This document shows, piece by piece, positions 22,443 through 31,447 of a DNA stretch of 64,000 bases. Every line of letters starts with the position of its first letter. The stretch's first letter is position 1. The stretch is from Collinsella aerofaciens (GTDB lineage Bacteria; Actinomycetota; Coriobacteriia; Coriobacteriales; Coriobacteriaceae). The position numbers were made by a program, and so were the translations under genes. The notes under the pieces were generated by a model. The model saw only the letters and a list, made by a program, of their open reading frames with translations, did no database searches and was not told the DNA's origin. Location: contig NZ_OY725712.1 of the NCBI RefSeq assembly GCF_963360655.1, positions 1,305,902-1,369,901 on the forward strand. Direction: 5' to 3'.

Positions 22443-23708
22443 CTATGCCTGCATCGAAGATTGTGCTGCCCGCTTGCGCTCCCAGCGTGCCAGCTTGATC
22501 GTCACTAGCGTGAGTATCCAGGCTACGAGCGAGAATGCGGCGCCAACCGCGCCCACGTAGGCAATGCCAATCCCGCTTACCACGGCGCCGCCCACCGCGG
22601 TGCCAAACGAAATGCCAACGTTAAATGCCATGGGCTCCACCGAACTCGCGAGCACCATCGATTTGGGATGGCGGCTGCGGGCCACGTCCATAAAGTGCGT
22701 GATGCACGAGACCGAAAACAGGTACATGAGCATCGCCAGGCTAAAGACAAAGACAAGCGCGAGGGGCATGGTGCCGCCAACGGCAAACAGCCCAAACAGA
22801 GCCGCGGCCTGGAGCACAAACGTCACGAGCAGCGCCCTCATGCCAAAGCGCGCATCGATCCATCCGCCCAGGATGTTCGAGATCAGGCAGAACACGCCGT
22901 AGGCCATAAGGGTGGTGCTCGCCTGAACGGTGCCCATGCCCAGCACCTGCTCCAGATAGGGCGTCACGTAGCCGTAGAACACATAGACCGAGCCCACGCC
23001 AAACAAGAAGATGAGCATGCCGGTGATGATGCTCGGCTCGCGCAGAAGCCCCGCCTGCTCGCGGAAGGTGGCAGGCTCGTCGGTTTGTCCGGCGCGCGGC
23101 ATAAACGCCACGAGCGCGGCGCAGATCAGAACGGCGAAGGTCAGCGTGCCGTACATGGCAACGTGCCAGTCGAGCGTGTCGGCCACAAACTTGCCGATCG
23201 AGGTCACAAAGACCATCGCCACGGAGAATGCGCCGTACACCACCGAGATAGCGAGTGAGGTCTGCTGCGGGGACAGCAGCTCGGGGATATACGTCACGCC
23301 CACGGCGAGCAGTGCGCCCGAGACGGAGCCCAAGATGATGCGCGAGGCAAACAGCACTTGGAAGTTGGGCGCCAACGCCATGACAAGATTACCGAGTACA
23401 AAGACAATGCTGTAGCACACGAGTAACTGGTAACGGCGGAAGCGTCCCGTGCTGAGCGCAAGCGCCGGCGTTGCGATGGCGTAGACGAGCGCGAACACGC
23501 TGATGAGTTGGCCTGCGGTGGCAAGTGAGATGCCGAGCTCCGTCGCCAGGTCGCTCTCGATGCCGATGACCACGAACTCCGAGCAGCCGAGCGAAAAGCC
23601 TAACAACACGAGCAGCGCTAGGCAGAGGTTGGTGCGCGCGGGGGAAAGCGCGGCAGCGGTTGATGCTGTTGTGGACGAGGTTGCGGTGGTCAAGGCGGTT
23701 GCTCCCAT
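22443..23708 (-). CDS. MFS transporter, AraJ/DHA1-like exporter
   Basis: This 421-residue protein has 12 predicted membrane segments. The motif GFSLGCSEFVVIGIESDLATELG (start of helix 1, in two parts) is typical of DHA1-type drug or sugar exporters such as AraJ, YdhP and SotB. The loop ALSTGRFRRYQLL replaces the usual loop 2-3 motif, and SRIILGSVSGALLAVGVTYI covers helix 4. Substrate unknown. The gene is divergent from the isomerase fusion gene. Confidence 0.85.
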   Translation of the reverse strand: MGATALTTATSSTTASTAAALSPARTNLCLALLVLLGFSLGCSEFVVIGIESDLATELGISLATAGQLISVFALVYAIATPALALSTGRFRRYQLLVCYSIVFVLGNLVMALAPNFQVLFASRIILGSVSGALLAVGVTYIPELLSPQQTSLAISVVYGAFSVAMVFVTSIGKFVADTLDWHVAMYGTLTFAVLICAALVAFMPRAGQTDEPATFREQAGLLREPSIITGMLIFLFGVGSVYVFYGYVTPYLEQVLGMGTVQASTTLMAYGVFCLISNILGGWIDARFGMRALLVTFVLQAAALFGLFAVGGTMPLALVFVFSLAMLMYLFSVSCITHFMDVARSRHPKSMVLASSVEPMAFNVGISFGTAVGGAVVSGIGIAYVGAVGAAFSLVAWILTLVTIKLARWERKRAAQSSMQA

Positions 23709-23773
23709 GTTGCGTTATATGAGCTAGATTCAGTCTCTGCAACTCTAGCAGAATACGACAAGAAGCAGCGCCT

Positions 23774-23802
23774 TTGTCACGGTCTGCGCTTGCCTGTATA
23801 GT
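23774..23802 (+). promoter_or_regulatory. Promoter of the LpdD-like/isomerase fusion gene
   Basis: TTGTCA (23774-23779) and TATAGT (23797-23802) have a 17-base spacer, and lie 53 bases before the start codon. Confidence 0.65.
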
Positions 23803-23854
23803 CGCAATACAGGCGAAGATGGTCTCAGGTACATCGCGGGCGACAGGAGATCCC

Positions 23855-24802
23855 ATGGGTATGCACACGACAAAGGTTGCAGTGGGCGAGGGCAAGTTTA
23901 CGCTCGAGGCCCAGCTGACGGTGACGCCGCGAGGCATGGCGGTGTACGCCTGCTCGCCGGAGTTCGCACACCTGGGCGCCACGGCGCAGGCCATTCCGCG
24001 TCCCGAGCCCGGACGCACGGCGACTGTGAGCATCCTTGCCGTTCCGTGCCATCGCGACGAGATCCCGGCGCACGACATTGCGGCGGCGCTCGCTACGCGC
24101 TTTGGTGTGCCGGTAACCGCAAGCATGGGTTTTCATGTTGAACAGGCGAGCAAGGACGACTTGCAGCGCGTGCTCAATACCACGAAGGAGCTCATCGTCG
24201 CGCTCGAAGAAACCGCGGCCCGCATCTTGCGCGCCGGCTGGGATGAGGGCGGTGCGGGTGCCGAGGTCGTGGCGGTCGATGCCGCGACGGGCAAAGCGCT
24301 CGCTCCCGTCGATCGCATCAAAGCTCATACCGGCGAGGGTATCCTGCACCAAGCATTCCTGACGCTTCTGGTCGAGGGCCAGGGCGAAAACATGCGCCTG
24401 CTGCTCTGTCGCCGCAGCCCGCTCAAGCGCCTGTGGGGCGGGGTGCTGGCCGATAGCTGCGCCGGCCATCCGCTCCCGGGGGAGGGCGTCGCCGCCGCGA
24501 CGGCGCGTCGCATCAACGAAGAGCTCGGCATCATGCGCGAGCCGGACGAGCTCAAGCATCTGGGGCACGTGGTGTACCGCGAGGATCACGGCGACGGCCG
24601 CTGTGAGTGCGAATGGTGCGAGGTCTACCTGGCCCGTGTTAAGCCGGGCGAGCTGCACATCAACCAAGAGGAAATATCGGAAGTACGCCGCGTGGCCCTC
24701 TCCGAGCTCGACGGCTATCTGCAAGGTCATCCCGAGCAGTTGGCCCCCTGGCTCCGCGAGGCCCTCAGCGATCCGTCTATCCGCACGGCCCTCGCCATGT
24801 AA
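23855..24802 (+). CDS. Fusion of LpdD-like domain and type I isopentenyl-diphosphate isomerase (Nudix)
   Basis: This 315-residue protein starts at the ATG at 23855 with AGGAGA before it. The C-terminal half (about 150-315) is a Nudix-fold IPP isomerase: HQAFLTLLV (His165), LCRRSPLKRLWGGVL, the catalytic Cys202 in DSCAGHPLPGEG, AAATARRINEELGI and the Glu-containing CECEWCEVY (near 250-258). It would interconvert IPP and DMAPP. The N-terminal 140 residues are not part of the isomerase. Their pattern (GMAVYACSPEFAHLGATAQA, then CHRDEIPAHDIAAALATRFG and GFHVEQASKDDLQRVL) resembles LpdD-type prenylated-flavin chaperone domains. That assignment is from memory of the family and less certain than the isomerase part. 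Confidence 0.75.
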   Translation: MGMHTTKVAVGEGKFTLEAQLTVTPRGMAVYACSPEFAHLGATAQAIPRPEPGRTATVSILAVPCHRDEIPAHDIAAALATRFGVPVTASMGFHVEQASKDDLQRVLNTTKELIVALEETAARILRAGWDEGGAGAEVVAVDAATGKALAPVDRIKAHTGEGILHQAFLTLLVEGQGENMRLLLCRRSPLKRLWGGVLADSCAGHPLPGEGVAAATARRINEELGIMREPDELKHLGHVVYREDHGDGRCECEWCEVYLARVKPGELHINQEEISEVRRVALSELDGYLQGHPEQLAPWLREALSDPSIRTALAM

Positions 24803-24818
24803 TCGCTGCCCAAACCAT

Positions 24819-24880
24819 CACAACATTCGATGAAAATCTCGAAAACGAGGAAAAGCGTCGAATGTTGTGACGCTTTTCCT
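24819..24880. other. Two overlapping, mutually exclusive hairpins
   Basis: A 12-bp stem CACAACATTCGA/TCGAATGTTGTG (24819-24830, 24858-24869) overlaps a second 12-bp stem AGGAAAAGCGTC/GACGCTTTTCCT (24848-24859, 24869-24880). Both are perfect and cannot form together. It follows the isomerase gene and could be a terminator or a switch. Confidence 0.6.
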
Positions 24881-24961
24881 GTCTGTGCCGGCGAGCTCCC
24901 GTGTCATCTGGGGGTATAAGGCTAGCAAGTGTTTATTTGCGAGGCCAAGGGGGCGCCCCGT

Positions 24962-25831
24962 ATGGATATCGATAACTTTGAATGGTGGTATAGCGAGGGC
25001 GAGGCTCCGGACGAAGAGTGGGACGAGCCCGCGCCGTGTGACGTGTCGAGCGACGAGGACGAGACCGGCAACGATGCCGGTGTCGAGCCTGAAGCCGCCT
25101 CCGATGCCGCCGAACCCCTAACCTTTGAACAGGCTTGGGCCCAGGCCGAGGCCGACGAGGCGAAGGCCGATGCCACGGCCACGCTCGGCGAGCCGGCTGA
25201 TATGTCGATCTCGCCGGCAAAGACCCCACAGCCGCGCCATACCATCGACCCCGGCAGCACGGCATCCTTCAGCATACTCGACGTGCCCGCGCAGGGTGCC
25301 CAGGCGCCCGCCCCCACCCATCGCCCCAACCTGGCTCGCGAGGAAGACGCGGGCCGTCGCTCTCCGCTCGGCCCCATTCTCATCGCCTTTATGGCCGGCG
25401 TCATCGCTTGCTCGGCGATCGGCAGCATCTGGGGTCATGTCGAGCAGCAGCGCCAAGACGCCGCCAAGGTCGAGATGTCTGTCGAGCAATCGCTCAGCCG
25501 CACGCGCTCGGTGCATGTATCGGTCGAGGTCAAGGACGGCGCGACGTGGGACACCGCCCGCGGCGACAGCCAGATGCTCATCCACATCGTGGGTCGCACG
25601 CTCAAGGGGCAAGCGATCGACGAGTACCAATACGTCAATTCCGAAGGTGACGGCATCGAGCTCAAGCCCGGCGACTACGAGCTCACGGTCGATGAGCCGC
25701 CCGTCGCCACCGACGGCACGCGTTACCGTGCCTCAAAGCGCATGGTTCCGGTGAGTTTTAATTCACAGGCGCCCGATACGGTCGATAGCACGCCGCAGGG
25801 CGGGTTTGACCTTTACGCTATTGCTCAATAA
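24962..25831 (+). CDS. Single-pass membrane protein of unknown function
   Basis: This 289-residue protein begins with an acidic, low-complexity cytoplasmic region of about 140 residues (EGEAPDEEWDEPAP and similar). One membrane helix (GPILIAFMAGVIACSAIGSI, about 145-165) and an extracytoplasmic domain of about 115 residues with beta-strand character follow. The end (VPVSFNSQAPDTVDSTPQGG) is not a sorting signal. I do not recognise the family. A GTG at 24929 in the same frame would add 11 residues; the ATG at 24962 is preferred. The gene stands alone between the isomerase and epimerase genes. Confidence 0.7.
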   Translation: MDIDNFEWWYSEGEAPDEEWDEPAPCDVSSDEDETGNDAGVEPEAASDAAEPLTFEQAWAQAEADEAKADATATLGEPADMSISPAKTPQPRHTIDPGSTASFSILDVPAQGAQAPAPTHRPNLAREEDAGRRSPLGPILIAFMAGVIACSAIGSIWGHVEQQRQDAAKVEMSVEQSLSRTRSVHVSVEVKDGATWDTARGDSQMLIHIVGRTLKGQAIDEYQYVNSEGDGIELKPGDYELTVDEPPVATDGTRYRASKRMVPVSFNSQAPDTVDSTPQGGFDLYAIAQ

Positions 25832-25910
25832 CTGCACCTGTCGCTCAACCCCGCTGCCAAGAGTGGGACAATAGCCCTCGACACCGTTGTTTACTATTGG
25901 AGGAAGTAGC

Positions 25911-26804
25911 ATGTCCACCGTCACTACCATCAAGCGCGGCGGCCTCATCGCGGCCATCGATTCCATGGGCGCCCAGCTCACGAGCCTTGCCCTCAACGGC
26001 AACGAGTATCTGTGGCAGGGCGACCCGGCCTTTTGGGGCAAGCATGCGCCTATCCTGTTCCCCATCGTGGGATCGCTGCGCAACAACATGGCGACATCTG
26101 CGGCCGGCACCTGCGAGATGCCGCGCCACGGACTCGCTCGCATCGTCGAGCACAAGTTGGTCGAGGTTTCGGAGGACGGCTCCTCGGTAACGTACGAGAT
26201 CACTGACACGCCCGAGTCGCTCAAGGCGTTCCCGTTCCACTTTAAGCTCAACATGACCTATGCCCTGACCGGCGACGCCACGCTCACGCAGACCTTTGCC
26301 GTCACCAACACCGGCGACGTGGCCCTGCCGTTCTCGGTGGGCGGTCATCCTGCATTCAACGTGCCCGCCCCCGGTGCCGAAGACGAGGCGTTCGAGGATT
26401 ACGAGCTGGCGTTTACCGAGGCTTGGACTAACGAGGCTCCCATCATCACGCCCGACGGTCTTATGACGTTCGAGGGTAGCTACAAGGCTCCCGATAACTC
26501 GGACGTGCTGCCCATTACGCACCGCAGCTTCGATAACGATGCCATCATGTTCACCGATACCCCGGGCTCCACGCTCACGCTGCGCGGTCGCAAGTCGGGC
26601 CACGGCGTCAAGATCGACTTTGAGGGCTTTAAGTACATCGGCGTGTGGTCTGCCGCCAACGACGCCCCGTTTGTGGCGCTCGAGCCCTGGACCGGTCACA
26701 CCACCATGGACACCGAGGACGACGTTTTTGAGCACAAGGTCAACACGATCACGCTGGCGCCGGGCGAGACGGACAAGCGCAGTTTTAGCGTTACCTTGCT
26801 CTAG
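25911..26804 (+). CDS. Aldose 1-epimerase family protein (galactose mutarotase-like)
   Basis: This 297-residue protein starts at the ATG at 25911, preceded by GGAGGAAG. It has the galactose-mutarotase-like beta-sandwich of the COG2017 group (closest in pattern to the LacX/YeaD side): MGAQLTSLALNGNEYLWQGD, HAPILFPIVGSLRNN, PRHGLAR with the conserved His (near 68), FSVGGHPAFNVP (His near 146) and a final glutamate region ALEPWTGH. Likely reaction: interconversion of alpha and beta anomers of a hexose or hexose phosphate. Copy D of the structured repeat follows its stop codon immediately. Confidence 0.88.
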   Translation: MSTVTTIKRGGLIAAIDSMGAQLTSLALNGNEYLWQGDPAFWGKHAPILFPIVGSLRNNMATSAAGTCEMPRHGLARIVEHKLVEVSEDGSSVTYEITDTPESLKAFPFHFKLNMTYALTGDATLTQTFAVTNTGDVALPFSVGGHPAFNVPAPGAEDEAFEDYELAFTEAWTNEAPIITPDGLMTFEGSYKAPDNSDVLPITHRSFDNDAIMFTDTPGSTLTLRGRKSGHGVKIDFEGFKYIGVWSAANDAPFVALEPWTGHTTMDTEDDVFEHKVNTITLAPGETDKRSFSVTLL

Positions 26805-26956
26805 AGGTTCCGCCGCTCGGTCGATGCTGCGCGTCGTCCAGAGCGACAAGTTGTCATTCAAAAGGCAAGGCATAGACCTTCTGGTCATGCCTTGCCTTTT
26901 TCATGCCACTTGTTCGCTCTGGACGTCGCTCGCCGGCATTGCCAAAACATCGGCGT
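26805..26956 (+). ncRNA. Structured repeat element, copy D
   Basis: It begins at the base after the epimerase stop codon. Outer stem: CGTCCAGAGCG (26835-26845) with CGCTCTGGACG (26915-26925), perfect. Inner hairpin: AAAGGCAAGGCAT, GACC, loop TTCT, GGTC, ATGCCTTGCCTTT, followed by more T, so this copy could also terminate transcription. The leading hairpin is degenerate. The tail GCCAAAACATCGGCGT is shared with copy B. Confidence 0.7.
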
Positions 26957-27067
26957 CCCCAATGACTACCGCGTGTCTATTAATTTTTCGAGCTTGTGCT
27001 GCGCTGCTAGTTGCTGGCGTATATCCTGTTAAGTCGTCAGCATACGATTCAACAGGGAAGGCAGATT

Positions 27068-27994
27068 ATGCATTCTCCCCATCAACGCGACGCGCATCCA
27101 CAGCCGGTGTGCAGCCGTCGTATCTTCTTAGGCAGTGCGTTTGCTGCGAGCGCTTCCGTCGTCGCCGGCGCACTTGCCGGTTGCCAGCGCCCCTCCACGC
27201 TGGAAGTGGCCCAGCCCACGACGGGCGGCGGTCGCGACGACCTGTCCGATTCCGTGATCGGCAAGGACAAGATCCGCATCGGCATGGAGGCGGCCTACGC
27301 CCCGTACAACTGGCAGGTCTCCGAAGCCAGCAAGTACACTATCCCCATCGACAACGTGCAGGGCGCCTATGCCGATGGTTACGACGTGCAGATCGCCAAG
27401 ATCGTCTGCAAGGCCCTCGGTGGCGAGCCCGTCGCCGTCAAGCAGGGCTTCTCGGGTCTTATCGATTCGCTCAACAACGGCCAGATCGACCTCATCATTG
27501 CCGGCATGAGCGCCACGCCCGAGCGCGAGGAGTCCGTCGGCTTTTCCGACCCGTACTTCATTGGCTACTTTGGCCTGTTCGTAAAAGAGGGCTCGCCCTA
27601 CCAAAATGCGACCAAGCTCAGCGACTTTAGCGGCGCAACGGTCCTCGGCCAAAAGGACACCATGCTCGATACCGTCATCGACGAGATCCCGGGCGTTGTC
27701 CACAAGAACCCGGTCGATTCGGTCCCCACGGTGTTTTCGAACCTGCTGCAGGGCACCTGCGACGCCGTGACCTACAATACCGAGAACGAGAAGGGCTATA
27801 TGGCCCAAAACCCGGGTATCGTGCCGATTCGATTTGCCGAGGGCGAGGGCTTTAAGCAGGAGGTCACGGCAAACGTCGGCTGCCGCAAGGGCTCGGACAA
27901 ACTGCTTAAGCTCATCGACAAGACACTCAAGGGCATTAGCCAAGAGGAGCGCGACCAAATGTGGGACGCGTGCCTCGACCGTCAGCCGGCATAG
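27068..27994 (+). CDS. Amino-acid ABC transporter substrate-binding lipoprotein
   Basis: This 308-residue family 3 solute-binding protein starts at the ATG at 27068 (AGGGAAGG before it). The N-terminus carries a twin-arginine-like SRRIFLG followed by a lipobox LAGC, so it is probably a membrane-anchored lipoprotein. The binding domain shows KIRIGMEAAYAPYNW (near 76), YDVQIAKIVCKALG, FSGLIDSLNNGQIDLIIAGM and FSDPYF. The permease and ATPase genes follow directly (9-bp and 22-bp gaps). Ligand class (polar amino acid, for example Gln, Arg or cystine) is inferred from the family only. Confidence 0.92.
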   Translation: MHSPHQRDAHPQPVCSRRIFLGSAFAASASVVAGALAGCQRPSTLEVAQPTTGGGRDDLSDSVIGKDKIRIGMEAAYAPYNWQVSEASKYTIPIDNVQGAYADGYDVQIAKIVCKALGGEPVAVKQGFSGLIDSLNNGQIDLIIAGMSATPEREESVGFSDPYFIGYFGLFVKEGSPYQNATKLSDFSGATVLGQKDTMLDTVIDEIPGVVHKNPVDSVPTVFSNLLQGTCDAVTYNTENEKGYMAQNPGIVPIRFAEGEGFKQEVTANVGCRKGSDKLLKLIDKTLKGISQEERDQMWDACLDRQPA

Positions 27995-28003
27995 GGAGGC
28001 AGC

Positions 28004-29152
28004 ATGAAAACCATCAATCGCCTGGCCTCCTTTATCAAGGCAGACCACCGTTATGTATACCTGGGCACGAGCGTCATCGCGGCGCTCGGCCTGGCGTTTA
28101 GCCAGCGCAACCCCACGCCGATGAGTTTCTTGGCGCCTACGGGCGTGTTCCAAGACTGCCTCTGGGCAATCCTTTGGGCCTGGCTCGTCGTGTCGGCGGC
28201 GGCGCTGGTCACCAAGCTCATGCACTGGAACGACTATCGCGAAAAGTCGCCGTTCGCATCCGAGCGCTGCCGTCGTGGCGCACGCCTGGGCAGCTACGTC
28301 GTGGTCGCCATCGCGGCGATCTTTTTCGTGGACCGCTGCGTCATGTCGTTTATCGACCTGGTGCAGGTGAGCATTGTCTCGGATTCCAACCCCAGCGACT
28401 TTTTGTCGAGCCTGGTCTACATGACCTACAAGAGCGGTGACTTCTTCATTCGCGGTATCGAGATCACCATCGCGCTTGCCACCTTCGGCACCGTCATCGC
28501 CTTTTTCCTGGCGCTGCTTTTCGTGTTCCTGCGCATCCAGACGTTCGACCGTGTGGACAACGATCTCACGCGTTTCTTTAAGAGCATCGGCCGCGGCTTT
28601 GCGACCGTTTACTCCACCATCGTGCGCGGCACGCCCATGATGGTCCAGGGTCTGCTCATCTATTACGCGGGCTTTACCGTCCTGCGCAGCATGGGCTTCG
28701 AGACCGCCCAGGCCAACCAGATCTGGAGCACCTTCACTGCCGGCCTCGTCACCATTTCGCTCAACTCCACCGCATACATGATGGAAGTCCTGCGCGGCGG
28801 CATCGAGTCCATCGACGCCGGCCAGGCCGAGGCGGCGCGTTCGTTGGGTCTGTCGCAGTGGCAGGCCATGCGCAAGGTCGTGTTCCCCCAGGGCATTAAA
28901 AACGCGATCCCCGCACTCACCAACGAGCTCATCATCAATATCAAGGATTCGTCGGTGCTTTCGGTCATCGGCGTGTTCGACCTCATGTACGCCACCACCA
29001 CCGTCGCCGGCGTGTACTACCGCCAGATGGAGGTCTACTGCGTTGCACTCGTGGTCTACCTGATCCTGACGCTCGTGGCGAGCCGCCTGCTCGAGGCCTT
29101 TGGCAAAAAGCTCGGCGCCGAGGCCCCGGCCACGCTGCCCAGCTCCAACTAG
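28004..29152 (+). CDS. Amino-acid ABC transporter permease with long N-terminal extension
   Basis: This 382-residue protein has the HisM/GlnP-type permease domain in the C-terminal part (residues about 145-370), with the EAA loop [20 protein letters not shown] (near 276-295). Before it are about 135 residues with extra membrane segments ([47 protein letters not shown]). The usual permease of this family is near 220-250 residues, so the extension is notable, although similar long forms occur in Firmicutes and Actinobacteria. It lies in an operon with the binding protein and ATPase. Confidence 0.9.
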   Translation: MKTINRLASFIKADHRYVYLGTSVIAALGLAFSQRNPTPMSFLAPTGVFQDCLWAILWAWLVVSAAALVTKLMHWNDYREKSPFASERCRRGARLGSYVVVAIAAIFFVDRCVMSFIDLVQVSIVSDSNPSDFLSSLVYMTYKSGDFFIRGIEITIALATFGTVIAFFLALLFVFLRIQTFDRVDNDLTRFFKSIGRGFATVYSTIVRGTPMMVQGLLIYYAGFTVLRSMGFETAQANQIWSTFTAGLVTISLNSTAYMMEVLRGGIESIDAGQAEAARSLGLSQWQAMRKVVFPQGIKNAIPALTNELIINIKDSSVLSVIGVFDLMYATTTVAGVYYRQMEVYCVALVVYLILTLVASRLLEAFGKKLGAEAPATLPSSN

Positions 29153-29174
29153 GCTCAAGACGAGGAGAATCATC

Positions 29175-29960
29175 ATGGCAGATACCGCCACTACCGGCGC
29201 TGCGGCCGCCGCGCAAAACCAAGAGCCGCTCATCCGCGTCGAGGGCCTGCGCAAGAGCTTCGGCTCGCTCGAGGTACTCAAGGGCATCGACCTCGCTGTC
29301 AATCCCGGCGAGGTCGTCACCATCATCGGCGCCTCGGGCTCGGGCAAGTCGACCTTCTTGCGCTGCCTCAACCTGCTCGAGACCCCGGACGCGGGCCATA
29401 TCTGGTTCCACGGCCAGGACCTCACGGCCGAGCGCTGCAACATCAATAAACTCCGCGAGGACATCGGCATGGTGTTCCAGGGCTTTAACCTGTTCAACAA
29501 CATGGATGTGCTCGACAACTGTACCCTCGCGCCCGTCACGCTCAAAAAGATGAGCAAGGCCGAGGCCGAAAAGGTCGCGCTAGAGCATCTGGCAAGCGTG
29601 GGACTCGAAAAGTTCGCACACGCCGCCGTGGGTCGCCTGTCCGGCGGCCAAAAGCAGCGCGTGGCCATCGCCCGCGCTCTGTGCATGAACCCGCAAATCA
29701 TGCTGTTCGACGAGCCGACCTCTGCGCTCGACCCCGAGATCGTGGGCGAGGTGCTCGAGGTCATGCGCAAGCTCGCCGCCGACGGCATGACCATGGTCGT
29801 CGTCACGCACGAGATGGCTTTTGCCCGCACGGTGTCCGACCGCGTGGTCTTTATGGACAAGGGCGTGGTGCTCGAGGACGCCGCGCCGGCTGAGCTCTTC
29901 GGCAATCCCAAGCACCAGCGCACCCGCGAGTTCCTCTCGCGTTATCTCAACGACAAATAA
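29175..29960 (+). CDS. Amino-acid ABC transporter ATP-binding protein (GlnQ-like)
   Basis: This 261-residue ATPase starts at the ATG at 29175 after GAGGAG. Motifs: Walker [10 protein letters not shown] (near 53-61), Q-loop VFQGFNLF, signature LSGGQKQR (near 157), Walker [15 protein letters not shown] and the H-loop THEMAFAR. All catalytic residues are intact. It energises uptake by the two proteins encoded upstream. A strong terminator follows. Confidence 0.95.
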   Translation: MADTATTGAAAAAQNQEPLIRVEGLRKSFGSLEVLKGIDLAVNPGEVVTIIGASGSGKSTFLRCLNLLETPDAGHIWFHGQDLTAERCNINKLREDIGMVFQGFNLFNNMDVLDNCTLAPVTLKKMSKAEAEKVALEHLASVGLEKFAHAAVGRLSGGQKQRVAIARALCMNPQIMLFDEPTSALDPEIVGEVLEVMRKLAADGMTMVVVTHEMAFARTVSDRVVFMDKGVVLEDAAPAELFGNPKHQRTREFLSRYLNDK

Positions 29961-29968
29961 TGCAAGCG

Positions 29969-30007
29969 AACGTGGCAAAGGGACCGCCTCTTTGCCACGT
30001 TATTTTT
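29969..30007 (+). terminator. Rho-independent terminator after the amino-acid ABC operon
   Basis: A perfect 12-bp stem (AACGTGGCAAAG/CTTTGCCACGTT) with a 9-base loop is followed by ATTTTT. The T-run ends just before the ribosome-binding site of the next gene. Confidence 0.92.
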
Positions 30008-30017
30008 GGAGGAAGGC

Positions 30018-31445
30018 ATGGCCGAGGTTTGGCGCTTCTTTGCGCACGAGGATGATTTTGCCGATATCGATGAGGTCGGCGCGTGCGAGCGCCTGGGCCG
30101 CGTGCTGTCGTTTCCGACGATTTCGAGCATGGATGCCCAGACGGTGGACTGGCAGGCGTTTGACGACCTGCGCGCCTATATGCAGCAGGGCTGGCCGCGC
30201 GTGTTTGCGACGGGCGAGGTCGAGCTCATCGACCATTCGCTGCTCGTGACGCTTGCCGGCACCGACCCCGCCCTCAAGCCGGTCATGCTCATGGGCCACA
30301 TGGACGTGGTTCCCGTGGTGCCGGGCACCGAGACGGACTGGACGCACGATCCCTTTAGCGGGCACGTGGACGACACCTATATTTGGGGTCGCGGCGCCAT
30401 CGATATGAAAGACCAGGTTGCGGGCATCTTGGAGGCCGTTGAGTATGCGCTGGCGCACGGCTGGCAACACGAACGAACGCTGCTGCTGGCCTTTGGCCAG
30501 GACGAGGAAACCACGCAGTACGGCGCGGGGGCGATCGGTCGTGTGCTCGAGAAGCGTGGCGTTGAACTTGAATATCTGATCGACGAGGGTGACTACCGTA
30601 TTGTTTCGGCTGCCGAGTATGGCGCGGGCGAGGGCTGGCTTATGCATGCCGACCTCGCGGAGAAGGGTTACGCCGATATCATACTCAAGACGAAGAGTGA
30701 GGGCGGGCATTCGTCCAACCCCTACGGCGGCACATCGCTCGAGGTGCTCAGCCGTGCCATCACCGCAATCTGCGATATCGAGTGGCCGACGCGCGTGACC
30801 GACTTGCTTGCCGCTCAACTCGTCGAGTTGGGGCTCTACACGGCCGATGAAATTGCCGCCAACGGGGATGCCATTGTCCGCGATTGCCTCGCCAGCAAAA
30901 AGCTCTATCCGCTGGTGACGACCACCTGCGCGCCCACGCAGATCGAGGGTGGCAGCACCGGCGCCAACGTAATGCCGCAGGATATGTGGGCCAATATCAA
31001 CTTCCGCATGCTCGAGGGTACGAGCGTGGCCGATGTCGTGGCCTGCTGCCGCGAGGCCGTTGCCACCGCTGGGCTCGCCGGCCGAGTCGAGGTCGAGCTG
31101 GGCCCCGGCAGCTCCGAGCCCTCGCCGTCCCCGCGCATCGGTGGACCGGGGCTCGAGGCCGTCCGCGCCATCGCCGCCCGCTATTTCCGTGATCCCAAGC
31201 CGACGGAGGAAAACGGATCGTCTGCGGTGGGCCAAGAGCCGATGAGCATCGTGCCCTCGACCGTGATTGGCGCAACCGATGCCGCCAACTACCAGCGCAT
31301 TTGCCGCGAGTGCATCCGCTTCTCCGCCTTTGTGGTCGACGATGACGAATGTGACCGCGGTGTCCACGGCACCAACGAGCGCATCACCCGTCGCGCCTAC
31401 CTCCAAGGCATCCGCTTCCTCATCGCCCTGCTCCACACGCTCTAG
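30018..31445 (+). CDS. M20 family metallopeptidase (carboxypeptidase/aminoacylase type)
   Basis: This 475-residue zinc hydrolase starts at the ATG at 30018, preceded by GGAGGAAG. Metal and catalytic motifs: GHMDVVPV (His94, Asp96), GRGAIDMKD, the DEET general-base pair and a later DEGD. The dimerisation-domain insert follows (GGHSSNPYGGTSLEVL). The pattern is that of the CPS1/PM20D1-like branch that cleaves peptides or N-acyl amino acids. Its position after an amino-acid importer suggests a role in peptide or amino-acid use. The last 59 bases of the gene and the next 2 are repeated exactly at 42221-42281. Confidence 0.9.
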   Translation: MAEVWRFFAHEDDFADIDEVGACERLGRVLSFPTISSMDAQTVDWQAFDDLRAYMQQGWPRVFATGEVELIDHSLLVTLAGTDPALKPVMLMGHMDVVPVVPGTETDWTHDPFSGHVDDTYIWGRGAIDMKDQVAGILEAVEYALAHGWQHERTLLLAFGQDEETTQYGAGAIGRVLEKRGVELEYLIDEGDYRIVSAAEYGAGEGWLMHADLAEKGYADIILKTKSEGGHSSNPYGGTSLEVLSRAITAICDIEWPTRVTDLLAAQLVELGLYTADEIAANGDAIVRDCLASKKLYPLVTTTCAPTQIEGGSTGANVMPQDMWANINFRMLEGTSVADVVACCREAVATAGLAGRVEVELGPGSSEPSPSPRIGGPGLEAVRAIAARYFRDPKPTEENGSSAVGQEPMSIVPSTVIGATDAANYQRICRECIRFSAFVVDDDECDRGVHGTNERITRRAYLQGIRFLIALLHTL

Positions 31446-31447
31446 AA
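31387..31447 (+). repeat. Left copy of a perfect 61-bp direct repeat
   Basis: It is identical over 61 bases to 42221-42281. This copy is the 3' end of the M20 peptidase gene, including its stop codon. The two copies bracket the giant surface-protein gene, 10,834 bp from copy to copy. Confidence 0.95.

Noticed and set aside
27128-29923. 931-codon minus-strand frame across the amino-acid ABC operon
   Set aside because: The plus strand carries three unmistakable ABC transporter genes; the opposite frame has low-complexity, His/Asp-rich antisense composition.
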